Positions 1 through 10,161 of a DNA stretch of 64,000 nucleotides are shown here, piece after piece. The notes beneath the pieces are model-generated. The model searched no databases. It was not told where the DNA came from and worked only from the letters and a program-made list of their open reading frames with translations. The translations under genes and the position numbers were made by a program. The DNA lies in assembly GCA_041399205.1 (NCBI GenBank), contig JAWKTK010000011.1, positions 124,001 to 188,000 of the forward strand. Direction: 5' to 3'. How positions within the stretch are numbered: the stretch's first letter is position 1; each line of letters begins with the position of its first letter. The DNA comes from JAGQOZ01 sp041399205. Its GTDB lineage: Bacteria > Planctomycetota > Planctomycetia > Pirellulales > Pirellulaceae.

Positions 1-1682
1 GCCGCGCGAAATTTGGTTCAATCGGAATACGGCCCGGATTACCTGTACGAATCGCCTCGAGTCTACGCTTCCAAGGTCAAGAACGCTCAGGAAGCTCACG
101 AAGCGATTCGTCCCGCCGGAACGGAATTTCCCACGCCGATGGCGCTGAAGGATAAACTTCGCGAAGACCAGTTCAAACTTTATGATTTGATCTGGAAACG
201 AACCATCGCCAGCCAAATGGCCGACGCCAAAAAACGTCGGATCACCATTTCGATCGAAGGCGCCGGCGCGCTGTTCCAAGTCAGCGGTACGACGATTGAT
301 TTTGAAGGTTTTCTACGAGCGTACGTGGAAGGTTCTGACGATCCAGAAGCGGAATTGGCCGACAAGGAAACACTGCTTCCACCTGTGGAAAAGGGTGAAA
401 AAGTCATTCCCAAAAAGATGGAAGCTAAGGGCCATTCTACCAAACCGCCGGCTCGTTTCAGCGAAGCGGCGCTCACGCAAGAATTAGAAAAACGAGGGAT
501 CGGTCGGCCCAGTACCTATGCGTCGATTATCGAAACCATTCAGGATCGTCGCTACGTTTTCAAAAAGGGAAACGCCCTGGTTCCCAACTGGATTGCGTTT
601 AGCGTGATTCGATTATTGGAAGAGCATTTTCCCAACTTGGTGGATTATGAATTCACCGCGCAGATGGAAGACTATTTGGATTCCATCAGTCGCCAAGAAG
701 CGGAACACTTGAAGTATCTGAACGACTTCTATTTTGGTAACGGCAAGCCTGGTTTAAAGCCCAGTCTGAAGTCCAAGGAAGAAGAGATTGATCCGCGAGT
801 GATGAGTCGCTTTCCCGTGGGTAATCCGCCGGCCGATTTGGAAGGCTTTAATGCGGACGAACCGATTGTGTTACGAGTGGGCAAGTGGGGACCGTTTTTA
901 GAGCACGGCGAAAGGAAAGCGAGTCTGCCGGATGGAATGGCTCCGGACGAATTGACTCTGGAGAAGGCGATTGAACTGTTGACGCAAGCGGCGGTGGAAG
1001 ACGAACCATTGGGTGTCGATCCAGAAACGGGTAAGCCCGTTTACATCAAGGTCGGCCGCTTCGGACCGTACGTCCAGCTAGGACATCCGGACGACGAAGA
1101 GAAGCCCAAGAATGCGTCACTGCTAAAAGGCATGGTGGCCAACGAAATTGACTTGGAAACGGCACTCAAGCTCCTTTCGATTCCTCGTGATTTAGGTGTC
1201 TACCCAGAGAATAACGAGCCGATTGTGGCATACAACGGCCGTTTCGGTCCGTACATTAAATGTGACAAGGAAACACGATCGCTGGGTGCTATTTCTCCAC
1301 TGGACGTCACTCTGGAACAAGCGATCGAACTGCTGAAACAGCCGAAGACTCGAGGCCGAGGTGCGGCGAAGGAACCGCTGAAGGTTTTTGAACAAAAGTC
1401 TCCTGTGACAGAAGAAGAAGTCAAACTGTTGGACGGTCGTTATGGCCCGTACGTTACCGACGGCAGCACCAATGCGTCGTTGCCCAAAGACGCGAAGCCG
1501 GAAGAATTGACCTTTGAACAAGCTTTAAGTCTATTGGCGGAACGTGCCGCCAAAGCTCCGGCCAAGAAGAAAAAGAAAAAGGCAGCCAAAAAGAAAACGG
1601 CCAAGAAGACGACAGCGAAGAAGAAAACGGCCAAGAAGAAAAAACGGCCCAGAAAAAGACAACAACGAAGAAAAGCAGCTAG
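1..1682 (+). CDS. topA: DNA topoisomerase I, C-terminal part (5' truncated; probable frameshift near 3' end)
   Basis: This is the C-terminal half of type IA topoisomerase, which relaxes negatively supercoiled DNA; the 5' end lies outside the window. The family signature EAHEAIRP is seen at about 100-125 nt, followed by a PARFSEAALTQELEKRGIGRPSTYA stretch typical of the catalytic fold (split here: PARFSEAALT, then QELEKRGIGRPSTYA). Several C-terminal repeats follow, marked GRFGPYVQLG, GRFGPYIKCD and GRYGPYVTDG. The protein ends in a Lys/Ala/Thr-rich tail. The uninterrupted frame runs on to 1854 with an atypical Arg-rich sequence. Removing one A from the A6 run at 1639-1644 keeps the low-complexity pattern (KKTAQKKTTTKKSS) and stops at 1680-1682. 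That also removes an overlap with the convergent glycosyltransferase. Family call is firm; the exact 3' end is inferred. Confidence 0.93.
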
Positions 1683-1766
1683 GCGTGCGACTCTGACGAT
1701 TCCGCATTGGCAGGTCGTCTGTCCAATTGCCGAAGAAGATGACCGCCCGGGAAAACTGTTGTCCTA

Positions 1767-2690
1767 TCAGTGGCCGGCCAGGCCGATGGTTCTGGCCACT
1801 CGCCGCACGGTCCACCAAGGATTGCAGGCAGCGGCCCAACCCATCCGCAAGTAACCTTTCACCGGATGGCTGCCGTAGATATCCGCCACGGCAACTCGAT
1901 AATGATGCAACGAATAGGACAGCATGGCATCCTTTAGGCGAATATACGCCGGGCGTTTTTTTTGTTGTTCCAGGAATTCGTCGTAAGTAATTGCGGGTGC
2001 CTGTGCTTCGCGGCGATCGGCCAGTGCGCAAGCGAACGCAATATGAGAACGCATGCGCCGCATCGCTTGACCGTTCAGGCTGCCACCGTGAACTCGGTAG
2101 TGATGTAGCACTTCGTCAATGTTAGCTAATTCGGCCACTTCGCCCATGCGTAACATCATGTCCCAATCATCGATCAAGCGAAACGACCAGTAGCCGCCGA
2201 TTTGCTTCAAGAGTTCGGTTCGCATCATGATGGCCGAATGGGCCAAGCCATGATATCCCTTTCGCATCGAAGGATAGATCTCTTGATGGGTCAACGGCAG
2301 ATGCAAACTCTTGCCGACTTTATTGAGGCCCATCGGCGCCATTTGGGTTCCCACCAGCCCGACCTGCGGATGCGCATCCAAAAACGCCACTTGCTTTTCA
2401 AATCGTTGCGGCAGCGAAATGTCATCCGCGTCCATGCGCGCCAACAGTTCGCCGTGGCAGTGCTGAAGGCCGTGGTTGGCCGCCGCCGCCGTACCGCCAT
2501 TTTCTTGCGTAATCACTCGGATTCGCGGATCATCTAGTGACGCTAAGTAGTCAGCCGTCGCGTCGGTAGAGCCATCATTCACAATAACAAAATCAAAGTC
2601 TTGGAACGTCTGGCCCAACACCGATTCCACGGCCGGCGGCAAGAACGGCATTCCGTTGTAGACCGTCATTAGAACACTGACTTTGGGCAT
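1767..2690 (-). CDS. family 2 glycosyltransferase
   Basis: A 307-residue GT-A fold glycosyltransferase that probably transfers a sugar from a nucleotide-sugar during exopolysaccharide or O-antigen-like assembly on the cytoplasmic face. The N-terminus has the GT2 pattern VSVLMTVYNG and NDGS; MDADD is the metal-binding DXD motif near residue 90, and DDWDMMLRMG follows near residue 178. The C-terminal about 80 residues are less conserved-looking. It is the last gene of the minus-strand polysaccharide cluster, about 80 nt after the preceding glycosyltransferase. Donor and acceptor cannot be told from sequence. Confidence 0.9.
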   Translation of the reverse strand: MPKVSVLMTVYNGMPFLPPAVESVLGQTFQDFDFVIVNDGSTDATADYLASLDDPRIRVITQENGGTAAAANHGLQHCHGELLARMDADDISLPQRFEKQVAFLDAHPQVGLVGTQMAPMGLNKVGKSLHLPLTHQEIYPSMRKGYHGLAHSAIMMRTELLKQIGGYWSFRLIDDWDMMLRMGEVAELANIDEVLHHYRVHGGSLNGQAMRRMRSHIAFACALADRREAQAPAITYDEFLEQQKKRPAYIRLKDAMLSYSLHHYRVAVADIYGSHPVKGYLRMGWAAACNPWWTVRRVARTIGLAGH

Positions 2691-2771
2691 GATGCTACCT
2701 GAGTGTGAGATGCAATCGACGAGACGATTATGGTGTGTGAATCTTCGAGATGCGTTTGGTGCGAATGCGAA

Positions 2772-3761
2772 CTAGTTTTGCTTGGCCAGCTTTTGTCGAC
2801 CTTCGCGAAAATTGATCTTCGAAAAGAAACTGTTCTGCTTGAACGGAGACAACAGGCTGATGGCGCGACGCACATACCCTTCGGTAAACCAAATCCAACA
2901 ACGATGTCCCAACGCGGTTTCTCGATCTCCCTTCAGCTTCGCCAGCAGATACGGCGGCACAAACTTAACGGCTGCTCGTGCCACGCGAGCTGCCGTCATG
3001 ACGGGCAACAGGAAGAAACCCCAATCCTTGTATTCTCGATACGCCACATGGTTTCCTTGCCGCAACGACGTCCACATCATGTATTGATCTTCCATGCGAT
3101 AGGGCGGAATCATGTGATGAATGATGGCTTTCGGGGCGAACCACGTGACCACTCCGCCTTCTCGCATCCGGCGATACAGGTCGGCATCTTCGCCGCCGTC
3201 CACCAGTTCTGTGTCGAAGATTCCGATGCGTTCAAACACCGATTTGCGGATCATCAAGTTATTGGTGCCGGGCACCAAGACGCGAGTGAATTCGCAGGGT
3301 TCGGTCAGCCCGTACATTTCGCCTAACAGTCGACGGCAAGTCTTATCCAATTTGCGATCGGTTGGTTCAAGCATCAACAGCTTGACGTCTCCGCCAACAG
3401 CATCGCATTGCTTTTCTTGGGCCATGGCCAAGAGTTCCACCAGCCAGTTTTCATCGGCCAATTGATCGTCGTCAAAGAATGCTACCCATTCGCCTTGGGC
3501 TTCTTTGATGCCCAGATTTCTGGCGCTCGCTACACCCTTTTGCGTTTCAACATAAAGTCGTAACGGATAGCCGACTTCGCTTTGAGTGTCTTTGACCATT
3601 TGCGAAGTGTGATCGGTGGAATCATTATCGACCACAATCACTTCATACGTGATGCCTCCGGTTCGGTTGAGCTTATCTAGGCTCAGCAATCCGTCCTTCA
3701 ACATGTCCGCTCGATTGAAAGTGCCGATAACAATGGTGACGTCTAGATGTGTCTGATTCAC
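2772..3761 (-). CDS. family 2 glycosyltransferase
   Basis: A GT2-family enzyme of about 329 residues. It opens with VTIVIGTFNRADML, followed by VVDNDSTDHT (nucleotide-binding region), FFDDDQ (DXD-type metal site) and GGEDADLYRRM (acceptor/catalytic region). I prefer the GTG at 3761 (V-N-Q-T-H-L-D-V-T) because a GAAAG element sits a few bases upstream and the extra 15 residues from a TTG at 3806 look unlike the family. It lies between the flippase and a second GT2 gene, so it probably acts in the same polysaccharide pathway. The sugar specificity is unknown. Confidence 0.9.
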   Translation of the reverse strand: MNQTHLDVTIVIGTFNRADMLKDGLLSLDKLNRTGGITYEVIVVDNDSTDHTSQMVKDTQSEVGYPLRLYVETQKGVASARNLGIKEAQGEWVAFFDDDQLADENWLVELLAMAQEKQCDAVGGDVKLLMLEPTDRKLDKTCRRLLGEMYGLTEPCEFTRVLVPGTNNLMIRKSVFERIGIFDTELVDGGEDADLYRRMREGGVVTWFAPKAIIHHMIPPYRMEDQYMMWTSLRQGNHVAYREYKDWGFFLLPVMTAARVARAAVKFVPPYLLAKLKGDRETALGHRCWIWFTEGYVRRAISLLSPFKQNSFFSKINFREGRQKLAKQN

Positions 3762-3814
3762 GAGTGATCTTTCGTAGGTCAAATCAAGGATTGGTGTGAA
3801 CAGCAATTTCTATT

Positions 3815-5131
3815 CTACGGATTTGACGCCGGTGCACGAGTGAGCCGAACAAACCAAAACCACATGAACGAAGTCACACAGACGTTTGCAACAAGAATGC
3901 CAATCGCGACGCCCATGGCACCCAATTTCCAAATTAGAAATGTCCCCAGGCAAACCGAGAAAACCAAGCGAATAAACGCGGCGGAAAACAGCATTTTCCC
4001 ATGGCTTATTGCTTGAAAGCCGCATTCTAACGGCATCATCATGTGCTCAGAAAACGTGGCCAATCCAAACATGACAACCAGTTGTCCCAAGCCGGCGTAT
4101 TCTTCCTTGCACAAGAAAACCACAACGGCGTCGCCAAAAATCGCCAAGAAGATGCAAAAAAGCGACAACAACGCACCCATGCCGACAAACGTCTTAAACA
4201 CCGATCCAAAGAGTGCTCGCGCACCTTGCTTCGCAAAAATCGTTGCCGAAGTTGGTCCGTAGAAATTGGATAGACCTAATAGAAGAGGGTTAGCCAAATA
4301 GACCACCGTTTGGACCGCCGTTAGATTGGCCAATTCGGAATAGCTATGAAATTTCGCCAGTAGCGATCGATACAGGAAGTTTGCCAACATCACCGCTAAC
4401 GCGCCAACAAAGATCCACTTGGAAAACTGCCAATTGTGTTTGGCGTCTTCCTTGACTTGTGATCGTTCCATCCGAATTTCGGACCGACGCAGGTACAACC
4501 AAAACAGCGTAATGGAAGAAGAAATACCGAACGCCCAATACGCGTTCGATCCGGTCAGTTGCCCTTCCCAGGCTACAAGCCACAAGATTCCTACCTGCAG
4601 AATTGAAACCAGCGTATCCAGCACCAAGACTTCTTCATTACGCAGCCAAGCCAAGCACAGCCGCCGAGCGTGTTCGCGAATCATCACCAACACAATGGCT
4701 GGGCACAACACCAACAGTAGTCGGCCCAGCAGTGGATCAGAATTCGGCATGAGGGCCTGGGCGAAACTTGCCACAAGCAACGCCAGACCGGTTACCAAGG
4801 CGATCAGCAACATATGGACCGTAACGCTGCCAGTAAACTTGGTCAGCCGGTCGTGCGATTCCAAACGAGGAGCGAAGGTGGTGTAGGGGGTCCAAACCAA
4901 TGATTTAGGTATGGCCGAAAGGAGAACGACCATACTAAAGCCGAGCCCGTAAATGCCAAATTCTTCTTTTGTGCACGATTTGGCCACAATCAGCGAAGAA
5001 GCAAAATTGGCCACACTCACCACGCCCTGATCGACCAACGCCGCAAATCCTTTGGAAAAAAGTATGCGCAGCAGCAAGTGAGGACGTGCGACAGACGTTG
5101 CTGATTCCGAAGTTCCTGAAGCCAACGGCAC
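3815..5131 (-). CDS. polysaccharide flippase, Wzx/MATE-like (oligosaccharide flippase family)
   Basis: A 438-residue integral membrane protein with about 12 hydrophobic segments spread over the full length and few charged residues between them. The region VDQGVVSVANFASSLIVAKSCTKEEFGIYGLG (shown in part: VDQGVVSVANFASS) is typical of the polysaccharide biosynthesis protein family. Such proteins move lipid-linked oligosaccharide from the inner to the outer leaflet of the cytoplasmic membrane. Its position between a chain-length/ATPase pair and two glycosyltransferases supports a Wzx-type role. No Wzy polymerase is evident in this window. Confidence 0.82.
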   Translation of the reverse strand: MPLASGTSESATSVARPHLLLRILFSKGFAALVDQGVVSVANFASSLIVAKSCTKEEFGIYGLGFSMVVLLSAIPKSLVWTPYTTFAPRLESHDRLTKFTGSVTVHMLLIALVTGLALLVASFAQALMPNSDPLLGRLLLVLCPAIVLVMIREHARRLCLAWLRNEEVLVLDTLVSILQVGILWLVAWEGQLTGSNAYWAFGISSSITLFWLYLRRSEIRMERSQVKEDAKHNWQFSKWIFVGALAVMLANFLYRSLLAKFHSYSELANLTAVQTVVYLANPLLLGLSNFYGPTSATIFAKQGARALFGSVFKTFVGMGALLSLFCIFLAIFGDAVVVFLCKEEYAGLGQLVVMFGLATFSEHMMMPLECGFQAISHGKMLFSAAFIRLVFSVCLGTFLIWKLGAMGVAIGILVANVCVTSFMWFWFVRLTRAPASNP

Positions 5132-5174
5132 TGGGGCGTTCCTACCGATTTACAGTGTCAAACTCTTGCCGCTT

Positions 5175-5858
5175 CTACAGAAATCGCGATATCAAGTTTG
5201 GCATATCTTGTTGCGTCTTGTTCATGACAGAACCAACCAAATTGACGCCGACGTTGTCCATCTGCTTGCGAAGCTGCGAGACCAAATGGGTTTGCACTTT
5301 TCCGGGTTCTATCACCAAGACAGTTCCGTCCATGAACGACGCGAAATACATCGCTTTGGGGTTATCATCCAGCATAGGCAGGTCAAAAATAATAGCCTTG
5401 TAATCTGGAGTCAGTTCGTCAATCAGCGTGTTGATGCCCAACGGCACCACATCTGCACCTCGCTGCGAAGCATCATAGCCAAAAGGAAGCACCGACAATC
5501 CGGCAATCTGCGATGGTGCAATGTGTTCGCGTACACTTGTTCCATTGTTTAGCGAATCCAAGATCCCTGGTGCACGCGTCTTCTTGCAGAAGATGCGGCC
5601 TAACCGAGGCGAAAGGAAGTTCAGATCTACCAGCAAAACGGGGCCCAGCCCCTGTTCCGCCAATCGCACCGCCAAATTACATGCAATGGTGGTTACGCCG
5701 GCTCCCGGAGCACACGAGGTTACTCCGAGCGTCTTGATGGCGTTGTCTTGTGACTTGAAAATCCCCCATACCAAGGAATCAATGACGTGACTGCCGGGAC
5801 GCCCCTGATTGTTTCGCTTGCTGGAGTTCTTCGATTTTTCGGCTGCCGATTTTATCAT
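5175..5858 (-). CDS. CpsD/BY-kinase-like P-loop ATPase with altered Walker A
   Basis: A 227-residue MinD/ParA-type domain related to the cytoplasmic kinase partner of Wzz-like proteins. Near residue 45 the P-loop reads SCAPGAGVTTIACNLA; the lysine of the canonical GK(S/T) is a valine here. A Walker A'-like strand VLLVDLN and a later IIFDLPML (Walker B-like) remain recognisable. There is no C-terminal tyrosine cluster, so autophosphorylating kinase activity is doubtful. It lies directly downstream of the Wzz-like gene (64 nt), the usual pairing. Family membership is seen; reduced or lost ATP hydrolysis is inferred. Confidence 0.82.
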   Translation of the reverse strand: MIKSAAEKSKNSSKRNNQGRPGSHVIDSLVWGIFKSQDNAIKTLGVTSCAPGAGVTTIACNLAVRLAEQGLGPVLLVDLNFLSPRLGRIFCKKTRAPGILDSLNNGTSVREHIAPSQIAGLSVLPFGYDASQRGADVVPLGINTLIDELTPDYKAIIFDLPMLDDNPKAMYFASFMDGTVLVIEPGKVQTHLVSQLRKQMDNVGVNLVGSVMNKTQQDMPNLISRFL

Positions 5859-5922
5859 GGTGTCGTCTTTTGCTCGTCTATAGGAATTGGTCGAGTTGTA
5901 GCGTCAGATTTCGAAACAGATC

Positions 5923-7485
5923 TTAGCGAATAGGTTGGTGCCATACTTTTCCGTAGATGCGAGACCGAGGAATCGTGCCGATGACCTTGGTACCTAACAA
6001 TTGCGAAATATCTTCTTCGGAACGAACGGAATGATCTAACAAGTTTGCTAACAATCCCACAAACAATGGGATTCCCAATACCATCATGGATCCGCCCGCA
6101 ATGAGCAGAAGCTTGGAAGGACTAACCGGCTTATGCCAAGATCGTGCCTGTTGAATGACGTTGATATTGGATACCAAGTCCTTTTGCAGTTGTTCCTGAA
6201 TACGAGATTCTTCAAATTTGTTGTCATAGGTGAGAAAATCTTCTTTAGTGATTTGAACGTCACGCTCCAGCCCCGTGATTTCTCGTTCCGCTTGGTTTGC
6301 TTCGCGGATTTTGGCCAACAAATCGGCTTGTTGCTGCTTCAGCTTGTCCAGTCTGGCTTCTTGTCCTTGAGCGTTCGTTTCCATTTGTTCGAAACTCATC
6401 GCCAGTTGTTCATAGATGGGATTCGAATCACTGGTGGTTTCTGTTCGCCGAGCTGATTCTTGTGCAAGTTGTCGTTCCGCTTGTTGCACCGCCTCACGAG
6501 CTCGCTGCAAACGAGGATCCGATTCCTGTAACTTGGTTTCCAGTTCCACCAGTTGTAGCTGAGCGGTATACAGCTGCTGTTGAAGAAGATCTAAGCCCGC
6601 GTTGGCGACGTCCACCTCTTCTGTCATCTTGCGTTCCGGAATCACTGACAGTTTCTGCTTAATGGCGTCGGCCGATCCTCGGTACATGGCCAATTCACGT
6701 TCGGCCAAGAAGACGTCGTTTTCCACGGTCAGTAATTCTGTTTCCAATTTGCTGCGATGGCCGCCGATGGACGCAAAGCCCAGTTCGGACTTGCGAGCTT
6801 CCAGTTGTTGTTCTAACGCCGTCAGTTTTTCATGCGAAGCGTCACGTTGAACCTCAAAAAAGTCTTTCGAACCATCATTGCGAAACGCCTTCACATGTTC
6901 TCGCTGGTATGCCTTGACCAGTTCGCTGACAATCGCTCGAGCCAATTCGGGCGAATCAGCAACCTGCTTGATATAGATCACGGACGAGTCTCGTTCCACC
7001 TCCACGTCCAAGGTTTCTTCCAATTCGCGAATCGCCTTTTCTCGCTCCGGAACCGGGTCAATATTGGATAGCGTGGACAAGACCGGAGCCACAACCGACG
7101 CCACCCAATCCTTTACGGCGGATTCGCGAACCGGTCCATTGTCATTCTCCAAAGGCACATCACCTAACACGACGCCGGGTGTAAGCGAATCGACAATCGC
7201 GCCCATCACTGACCGACTTAACAAGGTGTCCAGCGCCGACTTGATCTCTGAATCTCGGTTCAACTGCGCCAGTCCAATCGTCGGACCCGTCGTGGCCGTA
7301 GGGTCGATACCGATACTTTCACGTCCAATTTGCAAAAACAACTTGGCGTCGGCGTAATATTTTCGAGGCCAAAACAGAATGGCCAAAACCGTAACAGCAA
7401 TCACCAGCAACTGCAGGAAAACGATCTTTCCTTTGTGCCGAAACATGGACGCCATAATGTCTGCAGGGCGGAGCGAATGGTTCAT
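5923..7485 (-). CDS. Wzz/GumC-family polysaccharide chain-length/co-polymerase protein
   Basis: A 520-residue inner-membrane protein with one transmembrane segment near residues 17-38, a long periplasmic region rich in heptad-like coiled coil (roughly 170-440), and a second segment near 470-490. The PCP signature is visible as VSPSKLLLIAGG ahead of the second helix, followed by EEDISQLLGTKVIGTIPR. It has no fused kinase domain; the separate ATPase gene follows immediately. Such proteins set polymer length and couple synthesis to the Wza export channel. It probably starts the operon 5923 to 1767. Confidence 0.9.
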   Translation of the reverse strand: MNHSLRPADIMASMFRHKGKIVFLQLLVIAVTVLAILFWPRKYYADAKLFLQIGRESIGIDPTATTGPTIGLAQLNRDSEIKSALDTLLSRSVMGAIVDSLTPGVVLGDVPLENDNGPVRESAVKDWVASVVAPVLSTLSNIDPVPEREKAIRELEETLDVEVERDSSVIYIKQVADSPELARAIVSELVKAYQREHVKAFRNDGSKDFFEVQRDASHEKLTALEQQLEARKSELGFASIGGHRSKLETELLTVENDVFLAERELAMYRGSADAIKQKLSVIPERKMTEEVDVANAGLDLLQQQLYTAQLQLVELETKLQESDPRLQRAREAVQQAERQLAQESARRTETTSDSNPIYEQLAMSFEQMETNAQGQEARLDKLKQQQADLLAKIREANQAEREITGLERDVQITKEDFLTYDNKFEESRIQEQLQKDLVSNINVIQQARSWHKPVSPSKLLLIAGGSMMVLGIPLFVGLLANLLDHSVRSEEDISQLLGTKVIGTIPRSRIYGKVWHQPIR

Positions 7486-7755
7486 CAGAGGTATTCATCA
7501 CGAAGCTAAGGGATTCAAAAGAAAGCAAGCTCGGAATCCATTCGCCATGTGCCAACCAACACGAAGCTGACACCTGTTCCAGCGCATTTGGTGAACATGC
7601 GGACAACCAAACGCAAACAGAAGTTAAGCTATCAGCATAAAATCACGTGTCAGCCGTGACAAGCGACCGTCTGCTTCCAACAAGCCACACCTGCCTGAAA
7701 TCGGCAGATTCTGTCGATTATTAGGACTAGACGGCGGCGCCCGCCCGATGGCACC

Positions 7756-8776
7756 TCACTTGGGCAACGCTCCGGTATCGCGGTACCAGGCCACCAGATC
7801 GTTCAGTCGAAGCTGTAACCGCTTTGTACAAGAAAATCCTAGTTCGGACCGAATTCGCTGGCTGGAGCAAGCCCACGGACCGTTTTGGGCTTCTCTAGCC
7901 TTGTCCCAGTTGAAAATATGAGGCCTACGTCGAATTCGCCCCCACGCTTCATTGACCGATGCGGTGGTGTTAATTAGCCAACGAGATGCTTGGACGGTTC
8001 GAACCGTTCGCTTCTCTAATGCTTTGGCCAGCATGTCTCCCAGCTCCGCGAAACTAGGCGTCTGTTCGGCTGCCACAAAATAGACACCTCGGCTATCGGC
8101 GCCGCTGGCAAACTCACAATTCAACGTTTGCCCTTGTTCCGCCACCAATTTCAATGCCACGGCAACATCCTCGGCCGCGATTAACGAAATCGGTTGGCTA
8201 TGTGTCAGCGGAGCCAGATGGACGCCGAATTGACTAATCGGCTTCACCATCTCGAGGAACTCGGTGTCATGCGGTCCAAAAACAATGGGAGGTCGCACAA
8301 TAGATATGGGCATGTGCTGGGCGAACCGAGCTGCTTCCAGTTCTGCGCGGCGTTTGCTGGCGCCGTAGCGTGAAACTGGCGAAACCGGATCTTCTTCTCT
8401 TCGAAGACGACCGGTCAGCGCTGGCCCCGCAGCCGCCAGCGACGACACGACAATCAGCTTGGGCGGCGTCGATTGCGGCACACACCTTTGCCAATGTTGC
8501 TGTGCCTTGCGAATTGGTACGAAACAAATCGGAGGCACGAAACGCCTTGGTCAGTCCGGCCAGATGGTAGACCACATCTATTGGTCCCACGGCAGTTCGC
8601 AAACTCGATTCATCATTCAGGTCACCATGAACGAATCGAACTTGCCAAGATGTGAGGCGGTCCACGCGAGACGATGCTCGCACAAGACATGTGACATCCT
8701 CGCCCGCCCGCGCCAAATGCGCAACGACATGTGCTCCCAAGAAGCCAGAAGCTCCCGTAACCAGAACGCGACTCAT
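7756..8776 (-). pseudogene. NAD-dependent epimerase/dehydratase (extended SDR), frameshifted
   Basis: Two overlapping frames together make one extended short-chain dehydrogenase. The 5' part (from ATG 8776, MSRVLVTGASGFLG) carries the GxxGxxG NAD-binding motif and VVYHLAG. The 3' part carries LIVVSSLAAAGP, the catalytic YGASK, and a C-terminal substrate domain ending at 7756. The break falls at about 8470-8485: dropping one base around 8473 joins TLAKVCAA to STPPKLIVVSS. Related enzymes modify nucleotide sugars or sterol-like substrates. Its position upstream of the polysaccharide operon fits a sugar role, but 270 nt separate them. Real decay versus a sequence error cannot be decided here. 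Confidence 0.8.
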
Positions 8777-9016
8777 TACGACGACCAAAACTTAGAACCA
8801 TCTTTGAATGGCATTTGCCGCCAAGAATCAAACCGGGTAACGCCGGAAGCCGCAGGGCATTAGATTCGCTACACCAAGTGTGTTAGCCGAGCTGTGAGAG
8901 AAGAGGCCTGATTCACCAACACAAAACATCATAACATGGACGTTTTCGTCCGCCAATCGCCAAGCCTCCGTTATCACGTCAAATCACCGTAGCTGCAATT
9001 GCATGTTCGTCTTTGC

Positions 9017-10075
9017 TTACGGGGAGCTCTTCAAGCGGTAGACATAGGCCAACAATTCGGCAATGGCCTGATACATTTCCACGGGGATTTCGTCTCCTAC
9101 TTCCACCATCCGATACAGGGCTCGTGCCAATGGCTTGCGTTCCAACACTGGAACATCGTGCTGTTCGGCAATTTCAATGATTCGCAACGCCAAAAAGTCG
9201 GCACCTTTGGCAACCACTTTGGGAGCACCGCCCGCTTCTTGATCATACTTCAAGGCCACAGCAAAATGCGTAGGATTTCGCACAACCGCGTCCGCGCCGG
9301 GCACGTTTTTCATCATTCGCCGGTTTGCGGTTTCACGCTGAATCTTCTTCAATCTTGCCTTCAGATGTGGATCGCCTTCCGATTCCTTGTGTTCGCGTTT
9401 GACTTCTTCCAACGTCATTCTCAAATCCATTTCGTGCTGCCAACGCTGGAACAGATAGTCGCCAATCCCTAGCGTGGTCAACGCTAATCCGGATGACCCA
9501 ATGATCTTGATCACAATGTTCCATGTCGTAGCAACCGTTTCATTCACGGACGTAAATCCAATAGCATAGATTTGTCCAAAGTCATTGCGCATCACAAAGA
9601 ACACAACACATGTGATTACAATCACCTTTAGAATAGCCATGATGCCACGAACTGTGGTGCGAATAGAAAACAGCCGCTGAAATCCATTGGTAGGAAGCAA
9701 ACGATCCCATTTGATTTCCAGTGTTTCCGAAGAAAACTGAATTCCGTTCTGCAAGACGTACACCAGAATGTTTGCCAGAAACAAGCTGACGACCACAGCC
9801 GCCGTAGCGTAAAACAAGCGGATGCCAAACAGTTGTCCCGCAACGATCACTTCGTTTGAACCCCACTGGATGCGATCCAGTCCCACCAGTTCGGCTCGCA
9901 TCACTTGAAACAACACACCTCCCAACATTTCGCCCATCGACCAAAAGACCGCCGCCAACACTAGCAACACCAGACCCGTCGCCAGGTCCGAACTGGTAGC
10001 CAGTTGACCCCGGCGCCGCGCTTCATCGCGACGACGCTGCGTAGGTGCTTCCGTCTTTGATTGTTGCGAATCCAT
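9017..10075 (-). CDS. flhB: flagellar export apparatus protein FlhB
   Basis: A 352-residue export-gate protein. It begins with the charged SKTEAPTQRRRDEARRRGQ segment, has four hydrophobic segments between about residues 28 and 210, and a cytoplasmic domain with the self-cleavage motif NPTH in VVRNPTHFAVALKY. FlhB switches export from rod/hook to filament substrates. It follows fliR by 86 nt in the order fliO-P-Q-R-flhB on the minus strand. Full length; no missing key residue. Confidence 0.97.
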   Translation of the reverse strand: MDSQQSKTEAPTQRRRDEARRRGQLATSSDLATGLVLLVLAAVFWSMGEMLGGVLFQVMRAELVGLDRIQWGSNEVIVAGQLFGIRLFYATAAVVVSLFLANILVYVLQNGIQFSSETLEIKWDRLLPTNGFQRLFSIRTTVRGIMAILKVIVITCVVFFVMRNDFGQIYAIGFTSVNETVATTWNIVIKIIGSSGLALTTLGIGDYLFQRWQHEMDLRMTLEEVKREHKESEGDPHLKARLKKIQRETANRRMMKNVPGADAVVRNPTHFAVALKYDQEAGGAPKVVAKGADFLALRIIEIAEQHDVPVLERKPLARALYRMVEVGDEIPVEMYQAIAELLAYVYRLKSSP

Positions 10076-10161
10076 GCGGTGATACCGATCCTAATGATTA
10101 TCTTTCGAACATCTACCACTCGATCTCGTGGTGCCATGCCTCTGATGTGCTTGGCATCTCA

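Noticed and set aside
1683..1854. natural Arg-rich extension of topoisomerase I
   Set aside because: The better reading is a frameshift at the A6 tract with a stop at 1682; the extension also overlaps another gene.
1767..8776. horizontally acquired polysaccharide island with integrase
   Set aside because: No integrase, tRNA or flanking direct repeats were seen, and composition looks like the neighbours by eye.
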